Positions 23,187 through 33,032 of a stretch of DNA of 64,000 nucleotides are shown in pieces (positions within the stretch are counted from its first letter, which is position 1; every line of letters begins with the position of its first letter). The notes beneath the pieces were generated by a model. That model saw nothing but the letters and a program-made list of their open reading frames with translations. It searched no databases and was not told where the DNA came from. Made by a program: the position numbers and the translations under genes. This DNA comes from Apricaphanius iberus (Eukaryota; Chordata; Actinopteri; Cyprinodontiformes; Aphaniidae): positions 806,001 through 870,000 of the forward strand of contig JAPXFQ010000132.1 of NCBI GenBank assembly GCA_028564705.1. Reading direction: 5' to 3'.

Positions 23187-23768
23187 CAGTACGTACATGC
23201 ACATCTAAAGCGAGCTTTTTTGGAGTAATCGGACTAAGGGCTTTCCACATGTTGAGAGCTGAGTCCCAGTTTTAATGTCACTCAGAAAATCAAATTATTA
23301 AATGAAGTACATTCGACTCCCCAACAATAGATGGTGATATGTGCCTACATGTTAGCCTTATAGCGGTAGGTTTCCAGCTGTACTCAGGCAGAGGCTGGCT
23401 GGACTGAAGCAGATGGAGTTAAAGCAGGATATTCCCAATCACAATGCATCGTCTCTTCGTCAGGTCAAACATGCACTGATCGACCGCTTGTGTTTGTCTT
23501 AGCCGCTATAATCTTTTTATAATACTACTATGTTGTTGCCGAGCCGTACTTCCGTCTCTCCAAACTTCCCGAGGGGGTGCACAAGTACAGGTGGGTTGCA
23601 GCGTAGTCTGATTCTCAATCAAATTATCTGCATAGCTCAGTCAAGTTTCTTAATCTCCAATTTGGTTGGATTCACTCAGACTAAGGTGTATACATGCATT
23701 TCAAAAGTCTAATTTCAGTTGAAGTAAGTTAATAAATCAACTTTCTCTTGCTACATGTAAACGTACTG
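23187..23768. mobile_element. 'CAGT..TTTACATGCA' MITE family, copy 2
   Basis: The left end is CAGTACGTACATGCACATCT. The right end, reverse-complemented, reads CAGTACGTTTACATGTAGCA. The interior closely follows the copy at 54191-55030, including a 'ggagttaaagca.gatat.c.caatcacaatgca' stretch and a 'gactaaggtgtatacatgcat' block. No frame of note. It interrupts the Penelope-like element. Confidence 0.75.
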
Positions 23769-23955
23769 AGTGACAACGACCCTAATTAAGTATCTAAGTG
23801 ATGTCTTGGTCACCTGCCTTAAGGTGTGAATTTCTGTTTAACTTCTTAGATAAACACCTCAAAGCTGCTTTATAGTATGTGTTGGAGAGGGGGGATCTGA
23901 GGCCACCTCCCCTGTTCAAAGGTGATTTCATATGTTTAACATAAATGGCTTCTTT

Positions 23956-23960
23956 CACTC
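23956..23960 (+). repeat. Target-site duplication CACTC (left)
   Basis: Five bases repeated at 27842-27846, flanking a TG...CA-bounded insertion inside the Penelope-like endonuclease coding region. The reading frame of that region matches across the gap. Confidence 0.7.
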
Positions 23961-24105
23961 TGTGTCGGCTTGTTCACAAACACGAGAGACACGAGAGTTC
24001 CTCTAACTGTTCTTTAATCTGGTCTTGCGTCCTCTTACATCACATGTACACCGTAGAATTGATATAAATTATGTACAAATCATTATCTTACTTGCTCTAA
24101 CTTGT

Positions 24106-24113
24106 ATAACAAT
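24106..24113 (+). repeat. hAT target-site duplication (left)
   Basis: ATAACAAT here and ATACCAAT at 27445-27452 match at 7 of 8 bases. Confidence 0.75.
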
Positions 24114-24789
24114 TAGGGCTGCAGCTATCAATTCTTTTTGTAATCAATTAATTGAACAGTTTATCAATTCGATTAATCGATGAATCTGATATTATTTTTT
24201 GTTTGTTTTTTTTATTGTTTTTTTGTTATGTGTCCTTTCTTGCAGTTTGCCACTCAGAATTGGTGTCTGAGTACCAAGTACAAGCCCAACAGATTTACTT
24301 TCCAAAGCAGAGTATTACAGCTTTGCTGTAACACTCCACTTGATGTATATGTATTAAAAAATCTTTATTAGTGATTACTGAGGGTTCAATTTCCTGAAGT
24401 CATCGACACGAAACCGAGACAAGAAGGAAGAAAGGAAGAAGGTGAAGAAAAGAAACCGCACCGGCAAAGGCGCGAACTGACGACACAAGACAGGGAGGCA
24501 AACAAAGAACACAAGAAAACATCCCAGTCCTCCGCCTCTGCTGGATGGCAGAGAAGCGGTAAAACAAAACAAACAAAAACAACGAACTGAACAGAACCAC
24601 ACCAATAGTTCAGATCCAGTAATAAAAAATAAGAATTACACATTCACTACACACAAGCATGGATTAATAAACACAATACTAATGTTTCTGTTAAGCTCCA
24701 ATAACCTCAACTCAAGATATGTCCGTCCACACCAATGTCCCCACACCTATGTGTGTGTGCGAGCATGCAGGTCTGAATAAGGTTTCCCC

Positions 24790-26330
24790 ATGCAAGTGAT
24801 TGATAGCTGGTGTAAGGAACCGTCAATCTGTCCTACAGGTATCGACACAGACATGAAAGAGGCAGGAGACGCATACATCCAGAGTCCTACAGAGCGCAGG
24901 AGCCGCAAGCGGACCAGCACAGGGCCGATCACCCACCAAGAGAGGAACAGATGGAAGCCCCAGGGGAACACCAAGCAGCCGCAATGCTGGGGCCCCGAGA
25001 GATCGCAGGGACGAACCCACGGGCTCCGCCGGAAACCGGCTACTCCAGGGCGGGCCCTGAACAGGACCCGGAGGCCACGGGGATCAGGGGCACACACACA
25101 CACACCCACACGCCAGGGAGGCACAGTAAAAGCCACAGCGGATGTACGCCCTCCTCAGGCCGCGCCCAGCCAGCACCTGGACATCTAGATCTACCAGTTC
25201 CCGGGTCCAGATCCCGCCCCATGCAGAGCGCCAAGATCTGGGGCCCAGCCAATACCGGACAGCCCCCCCAGATGAACCGACCAGGCAGTAGAACTCATGG
25301 AACTGGCAGGAAACTTGGGCGCCGGGCACGGTCCTCACCGATCCACCGGACGGCACCAACCTACTTTACAACCCTGGCACCCCATAAGAGGTGCCCCAGT
25401 CAATCCAAGGAGGATGTCGGCCCGAAACAGCGGCCGCCCGACACACCGGCCCACCCAGGACCAGTCAGGCATGCACCAGGACCTAGCCGTGCCGCAACCG
25501 GGGACCCCTGGCCCCAGGCATCGAGAGCCATCATCGACCAGCGGGCAGGACCAACCATCACCGACGGGGAGTGACGGAGGGGAAGAAGATGCACCAGGCC
25601 AGAGGGCAGCCAAACACCCAACCTGACAAGTAGACATAGACAGACAGAGACACTCATACGTACCCTTCCTCTCATGCGCACACATTCTTACATATACAGG
25701 ACATGCGAAAAAAGGACGCTGTACACTCATTCATGCACCCCATACATACTCTATACTCCCAGGCCCAGGGACAGACGCCCCGATAGAGCACCCTGCCCCT
25801 GAACCCGGGAGACGGACCCCTTGCCCAGGACGGGGACAAGCTGACCGCCAAGGCCCCCACCCCGGCAAGAGTAGCCCTCTAGCCTAGGTCCCCAACCAGA
25901 CGACTTGATAATCTACCCGGGCTCCAACCCCTGATGGTCCAACGAACAGGGGTGTGGAAAGACCACCAGCCTCTCTCCCCCTGCTCAATTGTGGTGTTGT
26001 TGCGTGTTGTTCTAATGTGCACTTAAAACAGAGGGGTGGGACATGGGGATACTGCCAGGTACCCCCATCTCCCTCCCCGGGCCCTCAGTGTCTAGATGCA
26101 TTTAAATAGTGGGTACCGGCACCACAGGCGAGGCCCCGTATAAGGGGCCCCGCCTCCAGTGCCGAGGCGCACCCACCGCCAGGTCCCCACATGTGCGTGT
26201 GTCATGTAAATGTTGCAAGTTTAACTGTCTAAGTTGCTCAATAAAATTGGGACCCAGGCCGCCACCGGGTAGTGAAGACAGAAACTCCATCCCGCACCCC
26301 AGTGACGTGCCCACGTCCCAAGGCCTTGTG
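24790..26330. other. GC-rich, CpG-rich block of unknown identity
   Basis: This block inside the hAT element is strikingly GC-rich (many 'cccggg', 'ggcccc', 'ccgcc' words), while everything around it is AT-rich. Long open frames exist in several frames on both strands, as expected from a shortage of AT-rich stop codons; the plus-strand frame at 24951-25574 is arginine/proline-rich with no motif I recognise. Two parts begin with short 'cacacaca' or 'cagacagagacactcata' stretches. It may be a separate retroelement fragment, since many fish repeats have such leader regions, but no end or duplication was seen. Confidence 0.45.
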
Positions 26331-26799
26331 AATGGTAGAATGAAGGAGCAGGTGGACAGAGGCATAAATATTTTTATGTTTTTAAACAATCAAAACAAAT
26401 CATGCATAATGAAAAGTTTGTGGCTGTAAAATGATTAAGCATTTGCCTTTTATCTCTTAACCAAACAGAGAACTCCATCTCCAACATTTGGCTCCGAAAC
26501 TAAGCCCATTTACAGTATTTATTTATTTGATAAAATAACAGTCAACCGCAATAATATAAGTTAATAAACTAAACCGTCCATCCCCTTTATTGTGAAAAGT
26601 TGCATTGTTTTAGTGATTTTTATTTTTTCGCCAATCACTTAAATTGTTTGAAAAACAAGCAGAGTTTGAGACGACATTGTCACATAAACCTTAGCGAAAC
26701 AAAATGACTTTAAATGTCCTTTTAACAGTTTAAAACTCTAAAATGTGACCAGCTCAGATCGGGTCCCCACTAGAAGAACATCTCTGCTTTTATTTTGGT

Positions 26800-27080
26800 G
26801 CTACAGTCCCAAACCCACCCTGGGCCCTTTTTTGTCACAGATAGTGACATCACTGTTCTCATCCGTCCACACGCAAATACTGAAAACAGAGAAAACGCAG
26901 TTCTCCACTTTGGCCAGAGTTTTTTTTTTTAAGATTTGTTTTTTGTGCCTAAGATCTGCGTTTACATGTGGATGACGGGCCAAACCGTAGAAAAATTTAT
27001 CCGTTTTGTGAGATACCCGGTTACCTGTGGACAAGGATCTCTTGCGATTGATCGTGAAAATCCAATGTGAAACATCATAT
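26800..27080. repeat. Probable fragment of a dispersed MITE
   Basis: The words 'catccgtccacacgcaaatactgaaaac' and 'gcgtttacatgtggatgacgg' are typical of fish non-autonomous elements. It lies in the right arm of the hAT element. Ends are not certain. Confidence 0.35.
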
Positions 27081-27585
27081 CTAGTCAAACAGCATCATGA
27101 CATCGCTACAAATACATTATTAAAATTAGCGAACATCAATGTATACAGGCTTTAGGTTACACTACCTTGTTTCAGCAACGCTTGGGGAAAAATCATGTGG
27201 ATGTTTTCTGATGCTGGATCATTGAGCTTTACATATTTTCTGCCGTTTATGGGCATCTTTACTCTCCGCAATTGCGCCAGGTTCGCACAGGTTCGTCCAA
27301 AACAACGGTCTGTGTGGAACAATCAGATCTCTGCTGGTATGTGCGTGTCATAGGAATTTAATGAGGCTTCGAGGCAGAGTTTTTGCCTCGAGCAATTTTT
27401 GGAATCGAGTAAATCAAGTAACTCGACAAATCGCTGCCGCCCTAATACCAATATACAAATTACAGAATACAAACTTGAACATACCATTTTGGCAGTGGAC
27501 AAACCAGTGGACTTGAAACACGCTTATTTTCATCTTAATTTGTCTTATTTTGCACAATATCTGGTCCGTTTCTCTACCGGCTTCT

Positions 27586-27605
27586 AACACTAACCCTAAC
27601 CCTAA
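27586..27605 (+). repeat. Short telomere-like (CTAACC)n run
   Basis: About two and a half copies of the vertebrate telomere unit in the right part of the LTR. Too short to infer a chromosome fusion. Confidence 0.6.
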
Positions 27606-27846
27606 GTGACATCACCGTCATGTTAAACTAAACTTATTAGGTTTACACCTTTTAATTTCACTCAGATTTGAATATTATTAACTTTATTAAATTATTGATG
27701 CTACAAAAAAGGTGGAGAGCAAAAAATGGAGCACTAATAAATAAAATAAACATGTTAAACAAACTTTCTATGATGTTAATGGTACCACAGTGCCATCTTT
27801 TGGTGAAACATTCACTAAAAGCTATTTCAACTGCCGTTACACACTC

Positions 27847-28345
27847 CTCTCTCAAGCCATATGTCTTCTCTATCTAAATTATGTACATCATTGTCTTCAA
27901 AAGAGTGACCTTTGTCCTTCAATGTAGATGGACTGCTGAGTCTTGGCCAATCTTTTTGTGTAGCTGCGGTTTAGTTTCTCCAATGTACAGCTCTGAACAT
28001 TCCTCACAGCACTGGACTGCATGTACCACACCACTGAGCTTGTGTTTGGTTGTTTTGTCCTTGGGATGAACCAGTCTTTGCCTGAGAGTGTTACCAGCTT
28101 TAAAATGCTCTGGGATATTGTGTTTAGTAAATAAACATAATATCAAAAACTTCCTATTAGAAGCAAAGATGTTCTTTGTTAAATGAAAAATATATAAATA
28201 TGCCAAGTGTCTGAATAATTTTGGGGTGAGCTGTGCTTTAGTAAACTGTGGCTCTAGTTCATTAAATTTGAAAGAAAAACATTCCAGAATGTGGCATGTC
28301 TTAACAGGCTCCTTAACCATACTTCCCCTTCTCTCAGTCCACACT
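27847..28345 (-). pseudogene. Penelope-like GIY-YIG endonuclease fragment
   Basis: The minus-strand frame reads 'FTKHNIPEHFKAGNTLRQRLVHPKDKT', then 'SGVVHAVQC', 'SELYIGETK', 'GQDSAVHLH'. After a frameshift it reads 'KGHSFEDNDVHNLDREDIWLERGV' up to the CACTC insertion point. The 'VVxAVQC...LYIGE' pair is the GIY-YIG signature of Penelope-like element endonucleases, which cut the target for integration. About ten residues usually found between 'HKK' and 'GQDSAVH' are missing. The domain then continues at 23960 on the other side of the inserted LTR. Confidence 0.85.
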
Positions 28346-29367
28346 CTAAAAACTGTTCCAATGAATCCTAATTACTAGAAATGTGCCAAGCTATACTGGC
28401 AGAAGAAGAAAAAATATGTTCAAGAATTCTATGAGGTCCAGTATTTCCTAAGTTTAATGAGCTAATTAGGGAGAGTCAGAAGCTCCTTTGCTTGGGAGAT
28501 ATGGGGTTTGATCAGCTCCTATCAAAGCTGCTAACTAGACTGTTCCAGCTCAGTTCACTCCATTAGAAAGTTGCTATTCAAAACAATATTCAAAATAATC
28601 GATCAATTTCTCTTTTCAACCTGTATTTCTTCAATAACTGCATCTGAATCTGAAATTATACAAAAGCTGAGAACAAAATTGCTCCACAGTTAAGAGTAGA
28701 AACTATGGTAAACAGGAAGATACTTTGGAAACCACTAGCGTAAAACACTGCACTCATATGTTCCATCAAAACATATTTAAACGTGCTGACAGTCAACTAT
28801 TTCTGCATATAAATCACCTACATTTAAACATCTTGGAATTTGGACATACACACAAAGCCCGCATACAAACAGTATTTAATTCATCCTAAAGAGGGCTCTT
28901 CACTAGCAGTATCTGCTCATAGTTTACAATGAGATAGGATTGATCTAGACAAGAAAAATAATCATACCCTGGCACTCAACTCAACTCAACTGTTGCAAGA
29001 AATAGATTTTTTTATCAAATGTTAAAAAAATTAGCAAACTCTTAACTTTTTTGTCATTGCCTTCAAATTTGTGGAGAGAAAATACAAAGTATACATCCTA
29101 GTGAAAGTTGTTGGTAGTTTTCTAATGTTTAAATTTAATTTTTGTTCCCTTTTTATCTCACCAGTGAAAGAGTAACTCTTGGTCAGTCCCGTCAGAGAAG
29201 AGTTTGAAGAAACTATTCATCCTTCCACAGTTGCTTAATTTACCTAAGAATGTATTTGAGTACTACAGTACACTGTACAGATTCATTAAGTGTTCTAAAC
29301 CACTTCAGACTGCTTCAACAGAACCAACATGATTAATCCAGATGTACCTAAATGTTAAATCCAGATA
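28346..29367. other. No recognisable feature
   Basis: AT-rich DNA with nothing supportable. Confidence 0.45.
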
Positions 29368-29375
29368 CTGTATGA
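29368..29375 (+). repeat. hAT target-site duplication (left)
   Basis: CTGTATGA here and CTGTATGT at 30065-30072 match at 7 of 8 bases. Confidence 0.8.
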
Positions 29376-30064
29376 CAGTGTTGGGAGTAATGCATTACAA
29401 AAGTAATTATTTACAGGAATATATTACTTCTTTCAGTAACTGAGTAATGTAATGCATTACTTACAAAATATAGAGCAATATATTACTAGTTACAATGTCA
29501 GTAACTCAAGTTACAAATGCATTTAAAAAAGAAATTGTGGCCAACTAATGAAACAGACCAAATGAAGTTGGATACGGTAGAACAAGATCCACTTCCTGTT
29601 ACTCAAAACTAAAACATCAGAGAATCAGGACGGCTGAGGAAACGATCCGGCTGTACATTTAAACATTAGTCACACTGTTTTCCTAACCATCTTCTGTAAG
29701 ACTTCAGACATCTAACCTTTGTCAACCATCTTTGTGATGAGCACTTTCAGCACCTTATTTTGATTAGAGTTAACAAACATTACCATGAAATAGAAGGCAT
29801 GCAAAGGAGATAGACTTCATTTCAATAAAATTGTGTTTAAAATACAGTATTTGTGGTGTGACACTTGTGTAAAATGTACATTGACGTTACAGTGGTTAGA
29901 AGTCGTGTTAGACATTTGAGATGTTTTGCCAAAAGTAACTTAAAGTAGTGTAACTCAGTGACATTTTTAAGACAGTAATATGTAATGTAAACATATTACA
30001 TTTTTGACATTGTAACTAGTAATGTGAAATATATTACAATTTCTTTGTAACTTTCCCAACACTG
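29376..30064 (+). mobile_element. Non-autonomous hAT element, copy A
   Basis: The 689-bp element starts CAGTGTTGGGAGTAATGCAT and ends with the inverted CCCAACACTG. It is full of 'gtaacttaag / attacaaaa' type motifs and has no frame. It is flanked by 8-bp near-identical repeats. A second copy in the opposite orientation lies at 61646-62332. Confidence 0.88.
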
Positions 30065-30309
30065 CTGTATGTGGTTTAATGGTGTTGCTCATTGGGTCTG
30101 TCACTTCTTAAAAAGAGTAGCCAAAGATCTTGGTAAATCTTGGTTTGTAGGTTTGTAAGTCGTTGGTAAAATGACTACCTCTAATCAATACAATATGTTC
30201 CAAAATAAATATTACTGGATTAGATTTAAAAAATAAAAGTTGTTTGAAAGCTGCAAAGTTCTGAAAAAAAGAAAAATGCTGTTATAGTGCTAGGGATGGT
30301 CCATTCACC

Positions 30310-30625
30310 TATGGTCTATAATTTCCTTGCAGCAGAACTGGTACCTATCTCCAGCCGTCATTGGGTGAGAAAAGGGGTGCACCCTGGAGAGGTTTCCAGT
30401 TCATCAATGGCCGACGCAAATAGAACCAAGTACACACACTCCTAAGGGTCATTTACATGGAACAACCTAACATTCATGTTTTTCGACCGTGGGAGGAAGC
30501 CAGAGTACCTGGAGAGAACCAATGCATGAACACTCCATTCAGAAAGACCCCAGGCTGGGATTTGAACCCAGGACCTTTTTGCTGCAAGGCAACAACGCAA
30601 ACTGTGACACCATGCAGCGCCAGTC
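30310..30625 (-). mobile_element. tRNA-derived SINE, old copy
   Basis: On the minus strand it has a tRNA-like head ending in a GGTTCAAATCC B box (one mismatch to consensus), a 'ctccaggtactctggcttcctcccac' body and a 'ctccagggtgcacc' tail, in the same order as the SINE at 37469-37833. Many substitutions and a decayed A box show age. No target duplication was recognised. Confidence 0.72.
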
Positions 30626-30719
30626 CAGTTTTCTATATCTGTAAATAATAAGAAATCTATGTTCTGTTAAAAGTTAATAGTGAGTAATATCTTAAATGCA
30701 TTAGATAATTTTCTTGGCG

Positions 30720-30860
30720 TCTTCATTGTCAGTGTACCCCAGGGCAGCTGTAGCTGCAATGGAGCTTGCCACCATCAGGGTGTGAACGTGTACATGAATG
30801 ATAGAATGTAGTGTAAAAGAAAAAGTGCTATACATATGCAAACCATTTAACATTAATATT
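30720..30860 (+). repeat. LINE/SINE 3'-tail fragment
   Basis: The 'gcagctgtagctgcaatggagcttgccaccatcagggtgtgaacgtg...gtgctatacata' order matches the shared 3' tail of a common fish LINE/SINE group. Truncated and diverged. Confidence 0.4.
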
Positions 30861-31830
30861 TGAACCAATCCAGCTGAATTGACCCTGGAGTCTGGAGAAA
30901 ACCCCCAAGACCAAACTGGACTTTTACAGTTTGAATAAGACTCCAGTCTTAAAAATTTCACATTTATTTATGTAGATGCTATTTTATGAACCTTTAAAAT
31001 ACAGTTTGAACACCTAAATTATTTTATTCTCCGTCTCCGATTAGCTTTTAGGCAAATGCAAATAATACAAAAGCAGGTAGAAAGTGTGAGAAAAAACAGA
31101 AGATGACATTAAGTATTGAAGAAAGTGATACAAAAGGAAGGAAAAGACTGGCTGAAATGGATGAAAAGTGGAGTTTCAGAGGATCAGGGACTAATACGGG
31201 TTATCTGCCCTGTAATCTGTCCTGCCTGACCTGAGAGGGTGGGAATCGGCTGAGAGAGCTTAAAAGGAACTGGAGGAAAGTTTGCACCCTCATTGCTGAA
31301 AGAAGAGAGGAAAAAGTAGATACTCAGACATCCACTTTCATAAGCCAAGACACAAGGAAATAGTTTAAGATGTTAGAGAAGGATTTCAGTGTTTGAAAAT
31401 GTCATGGTAAAGGTAAGAAAAAGGGGAAAGGGTTACTTACATTTTCATTTGAGCTGAGAAACAGCTCAGGAGAAGGGAACAGAACTACACACAAAAAATA
31501 CACTTTAATCAGATGTGAATTGTTCTTTTTCTGGGTTTATACAATATGTTGTATATTTTTATACAATAGACAAATCCAATTAATTTTGATTAAACAATTG
31601 GGTATATTAATTATGCACGTTCTATGATCCAGAAATAGTCACAATATCATACACAGACTCAACTACATGCAATAGGGCGAACAAAGTATTTAGTAGCCAC
31701 TGATTGTGCAAGCTGTCCCACTTAAAAAGATGAAAGATGTCTCTAATTTTCATTATAGGTAAATTTCAACTGTGACAGACAGAATATAAAATGAAAAGAT
31801 AATTTATTTGTATATTAGTGCACAACATAA
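30861..31830. other. No recognisable feature
   Basis: Nothing supportable seen. Confidence 0.4.
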
Positions 31831-32052
31831 TAGGATTGGGCACCGAGAACCGCTTCCAGGACCATTAAGAACATGTTTGAATTTTGATTCTTTTTTTTGT
31901 GTCGGTTCCTAAATGCCCGCAGTGTGAGCAAACAAACTAGTGTGGGCCCAGCACTAGTTTGTTTCTCGGGTTGTATTAGGTATTACTCCACCCATCGAGC
32001 CCCGTGAAATGTCACTTCTCTGAACCGTAGACTGAATAATACTCTGAACAAC

Positions 32053-32319
32053 TTGGACCGTAGACGACGCTCAAAATTCTGCCGTACTTTTAATTTACAA
32101 AAGGATGGATTCGCACAGTGCAACACCTGTTACAAACTTATGAGCGCCAACAGAGGATGTACAACTAACATGACAAAACACCTTCGGCAGCTGCATGGTT
32201 TACAGTGTGGTAACGAGTGTACTGAGTTTGATGTGTTGCGCGTCGCTTCCCTGCTCTCGTCGCTTCCTCCACTTCGGACAGTCAACCGTCAGCCAGCAAC
32301 TCCTCGGAAACGGAGACAG
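32053..32319 (+). pseudogene. BED zinc-finger exon of a hAT transposase
   Basis: The open frame encodes 'FNLQKDGFAQCNTCYKLMSA' followed by 'GCTTNMTKHLRQLHG'. That is a BED-type zinc finger with Cys23 and Cys26 in a C-x2-C and His43 and His48 in an H-x4-H (counting from 32053), the DNA-binding module at the N-terminus of many hAT transposases. The exon ends in phase at AG|GTACAT (32319/32320), a good splice donor. No ATG begins the frame (first codon TTG), and the rest of the transposase is absent. It could alternatively be a scrap of a domesticated ZBED-like gene, but the hAT ends around it argue against that. Confidence 0.75.
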
Positions 32320-32347
32320 GTACATGAAAATTATGATTGTCTTATTC

Positions 32348-32359
32348 TTCACAGACTAG
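32348..32359 (+). repeat. LINE target-site duplication (left)
   Basis: TTCACAGACTAG, repeated exactly at 32559-32570. Confidence 0.88.
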
Positions 32360-32558
32360 GGAAAAGGGAGTTTTTCCTTCCCACTGTCGCTGCATGCTTG
32401 CTCAGTATGAGGGATTGCTGAGAATTCCACGACGCAATCTTCTGTGGTTCTGTAATTTCTACACTTAACATTGTATTGTAATAACTCTTTTTGTAAAGTG
32501 CCTTGAGATGACATCTGTTGTGAAATGGCGCTATATAAATAAACTGAATTGAATTGAA
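32360..32558 (+). mobile_element. L2-type LINE 3' tail, 199-bp insertion
   Basis: This is the very 3' end of the L2 family seen at 2946-6120: 'tgctcagtatgagggattgctgag', 'ccttgagatgaca', 'ggcgctatataaataaa' and a (GAATT)n tail. It is flanked by a perfect 12-bp duplication, the hallmark of target-primed insertion. It landed inside the BED-exon hAT element, just downstream of the exon's splice donor. Confidence 0.9.
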
Positions 32559-33032
32559 TTCACAGACTAGCTTAAATTTGAATATACCTGTGAAGTTAGC
32601 ATAAGCCAGGCTGCAGCTGTTGCTACGTTAACCGGCCAGAGGCCCGGCCAGCAAATGGACAAACCATATTCACCATTGGCAGCAAAGCAAATTGCCGCGT
32701 GCAACTGAAAAGTAACGGCGTATGTGGTAAAAAGGCTGCAACCCCTTAGTGATGTAGAGTCGCCCACATTTAGGTAACGTTAAGAGAATAAGAACTTTAA
32801 GCTAATAACTTAGCTGTTAGCTACTTTGTCTGACAAAGTTACAGTGACAGTTCAGGTTTAACGTTATTGACAGAACAAATAAAAATGGCCTGTGTAAAGG
32901 CTTTTTCAAAGGATTTTTTTTTCTCTCCTGCACCTCAAAGAATCGGAATTGAGAACCGTTCAGAACAGGAATCCATAGTGAGAATCGGAATCAGAATTGG
33001 AATCATTAAAATGCAAACGATCCCCAACCCTA

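Larger units (their letters stand above)
24114..27444. mobile_element. hAT DNA transposon, 3.3 kb, no transposase
   Basis: The left end TAGGGCTGCAGCTATCAATT and the right end (reverse complement TAGGGCGGCAGCGATTTGTC) form hAT-type terminal inverted repeats, and 8-bp flanks match 7 of 8. The ends are followed by the 'aatcgattaatcga' type repeats typical of one abundant fish hAT family. The interior does not encode a transposase; instead it holds a GC-rich 1.5-kb block and AT-rich arms. Confidence 0.78.
23961..27841. mobile_element. Solo LTR (or LTR remnant), split by a hAT element
   Basis: The insertion starts TGTGTCGGCT and ends GCCGTTACA, so it has the TG...CA ends of an LTR, and it is flanked by a 5-bp CACTC duplication as made by LTR-element integrases. 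Removing the hAT insertion leaves about 550 bp (23961-24113 plus 27445-27841), a normal LTR length. No internal coding region remains, so it is probably a solo LTR. The right part has a telomere-like run at 27586-27605. Confidence 0.65.
22341..28345 (-). mobile_element. Penelope-like element, broken by four nested insertions
   Basis: Pieces of one minus-strand Penelope-like retroelement appear in the right order at 22341-22498, 23081-23186, 23769-23960 and 27847-28345. The first has the 'cttgaaaacgtttcgtctctcatcc' type terminal region. The third has 'ccacctcccctgttcaaagg' and the end of the endonuclease domain. The fourth encodes the GIY-YIG endonuclease. Between them lie a MITE (22499-23080), a second MITE (23187-23768) and an LTR element (23961-27841) that itself contains a hAT element (24114-27444). 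The RT part of the element is absent. Confidence 0.75.
31831..33032 (+). mobile_element. hAT remnant with BED-finger exon
   Basis: The left end TAGGATTGGGCACCGAGAAC and the right end (reverse complement TAGGGTTGGGGATCGTTTGC) are inverted, and the adjoining 'gagaaccg' and 'aatcggaat' words mark a well-known fish hAT family. Between them lies one BED zinc-finger exon and no transposase catalytic region, so it is an internal-deletion derivative. The flanking 8-mers agree at only about half the positions. An L2 tail was later inserted at 32360. Confidence 0.68.

Noticed and set aside
24951..25574. 207-codon plus-strand frame in the GC-rich block, and several similar frames on both strands
   Set aside because: Open frames in many overlapping frames are expected where stop codons are rare because of high GC. 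No domain, no start context, low-complexity R/P/T-rich composition.
27586..27605. Interstitial telomere marking a fusion point
   Set aside because: Only about two and a half units; chance or LTR-internal repeat is more likely.
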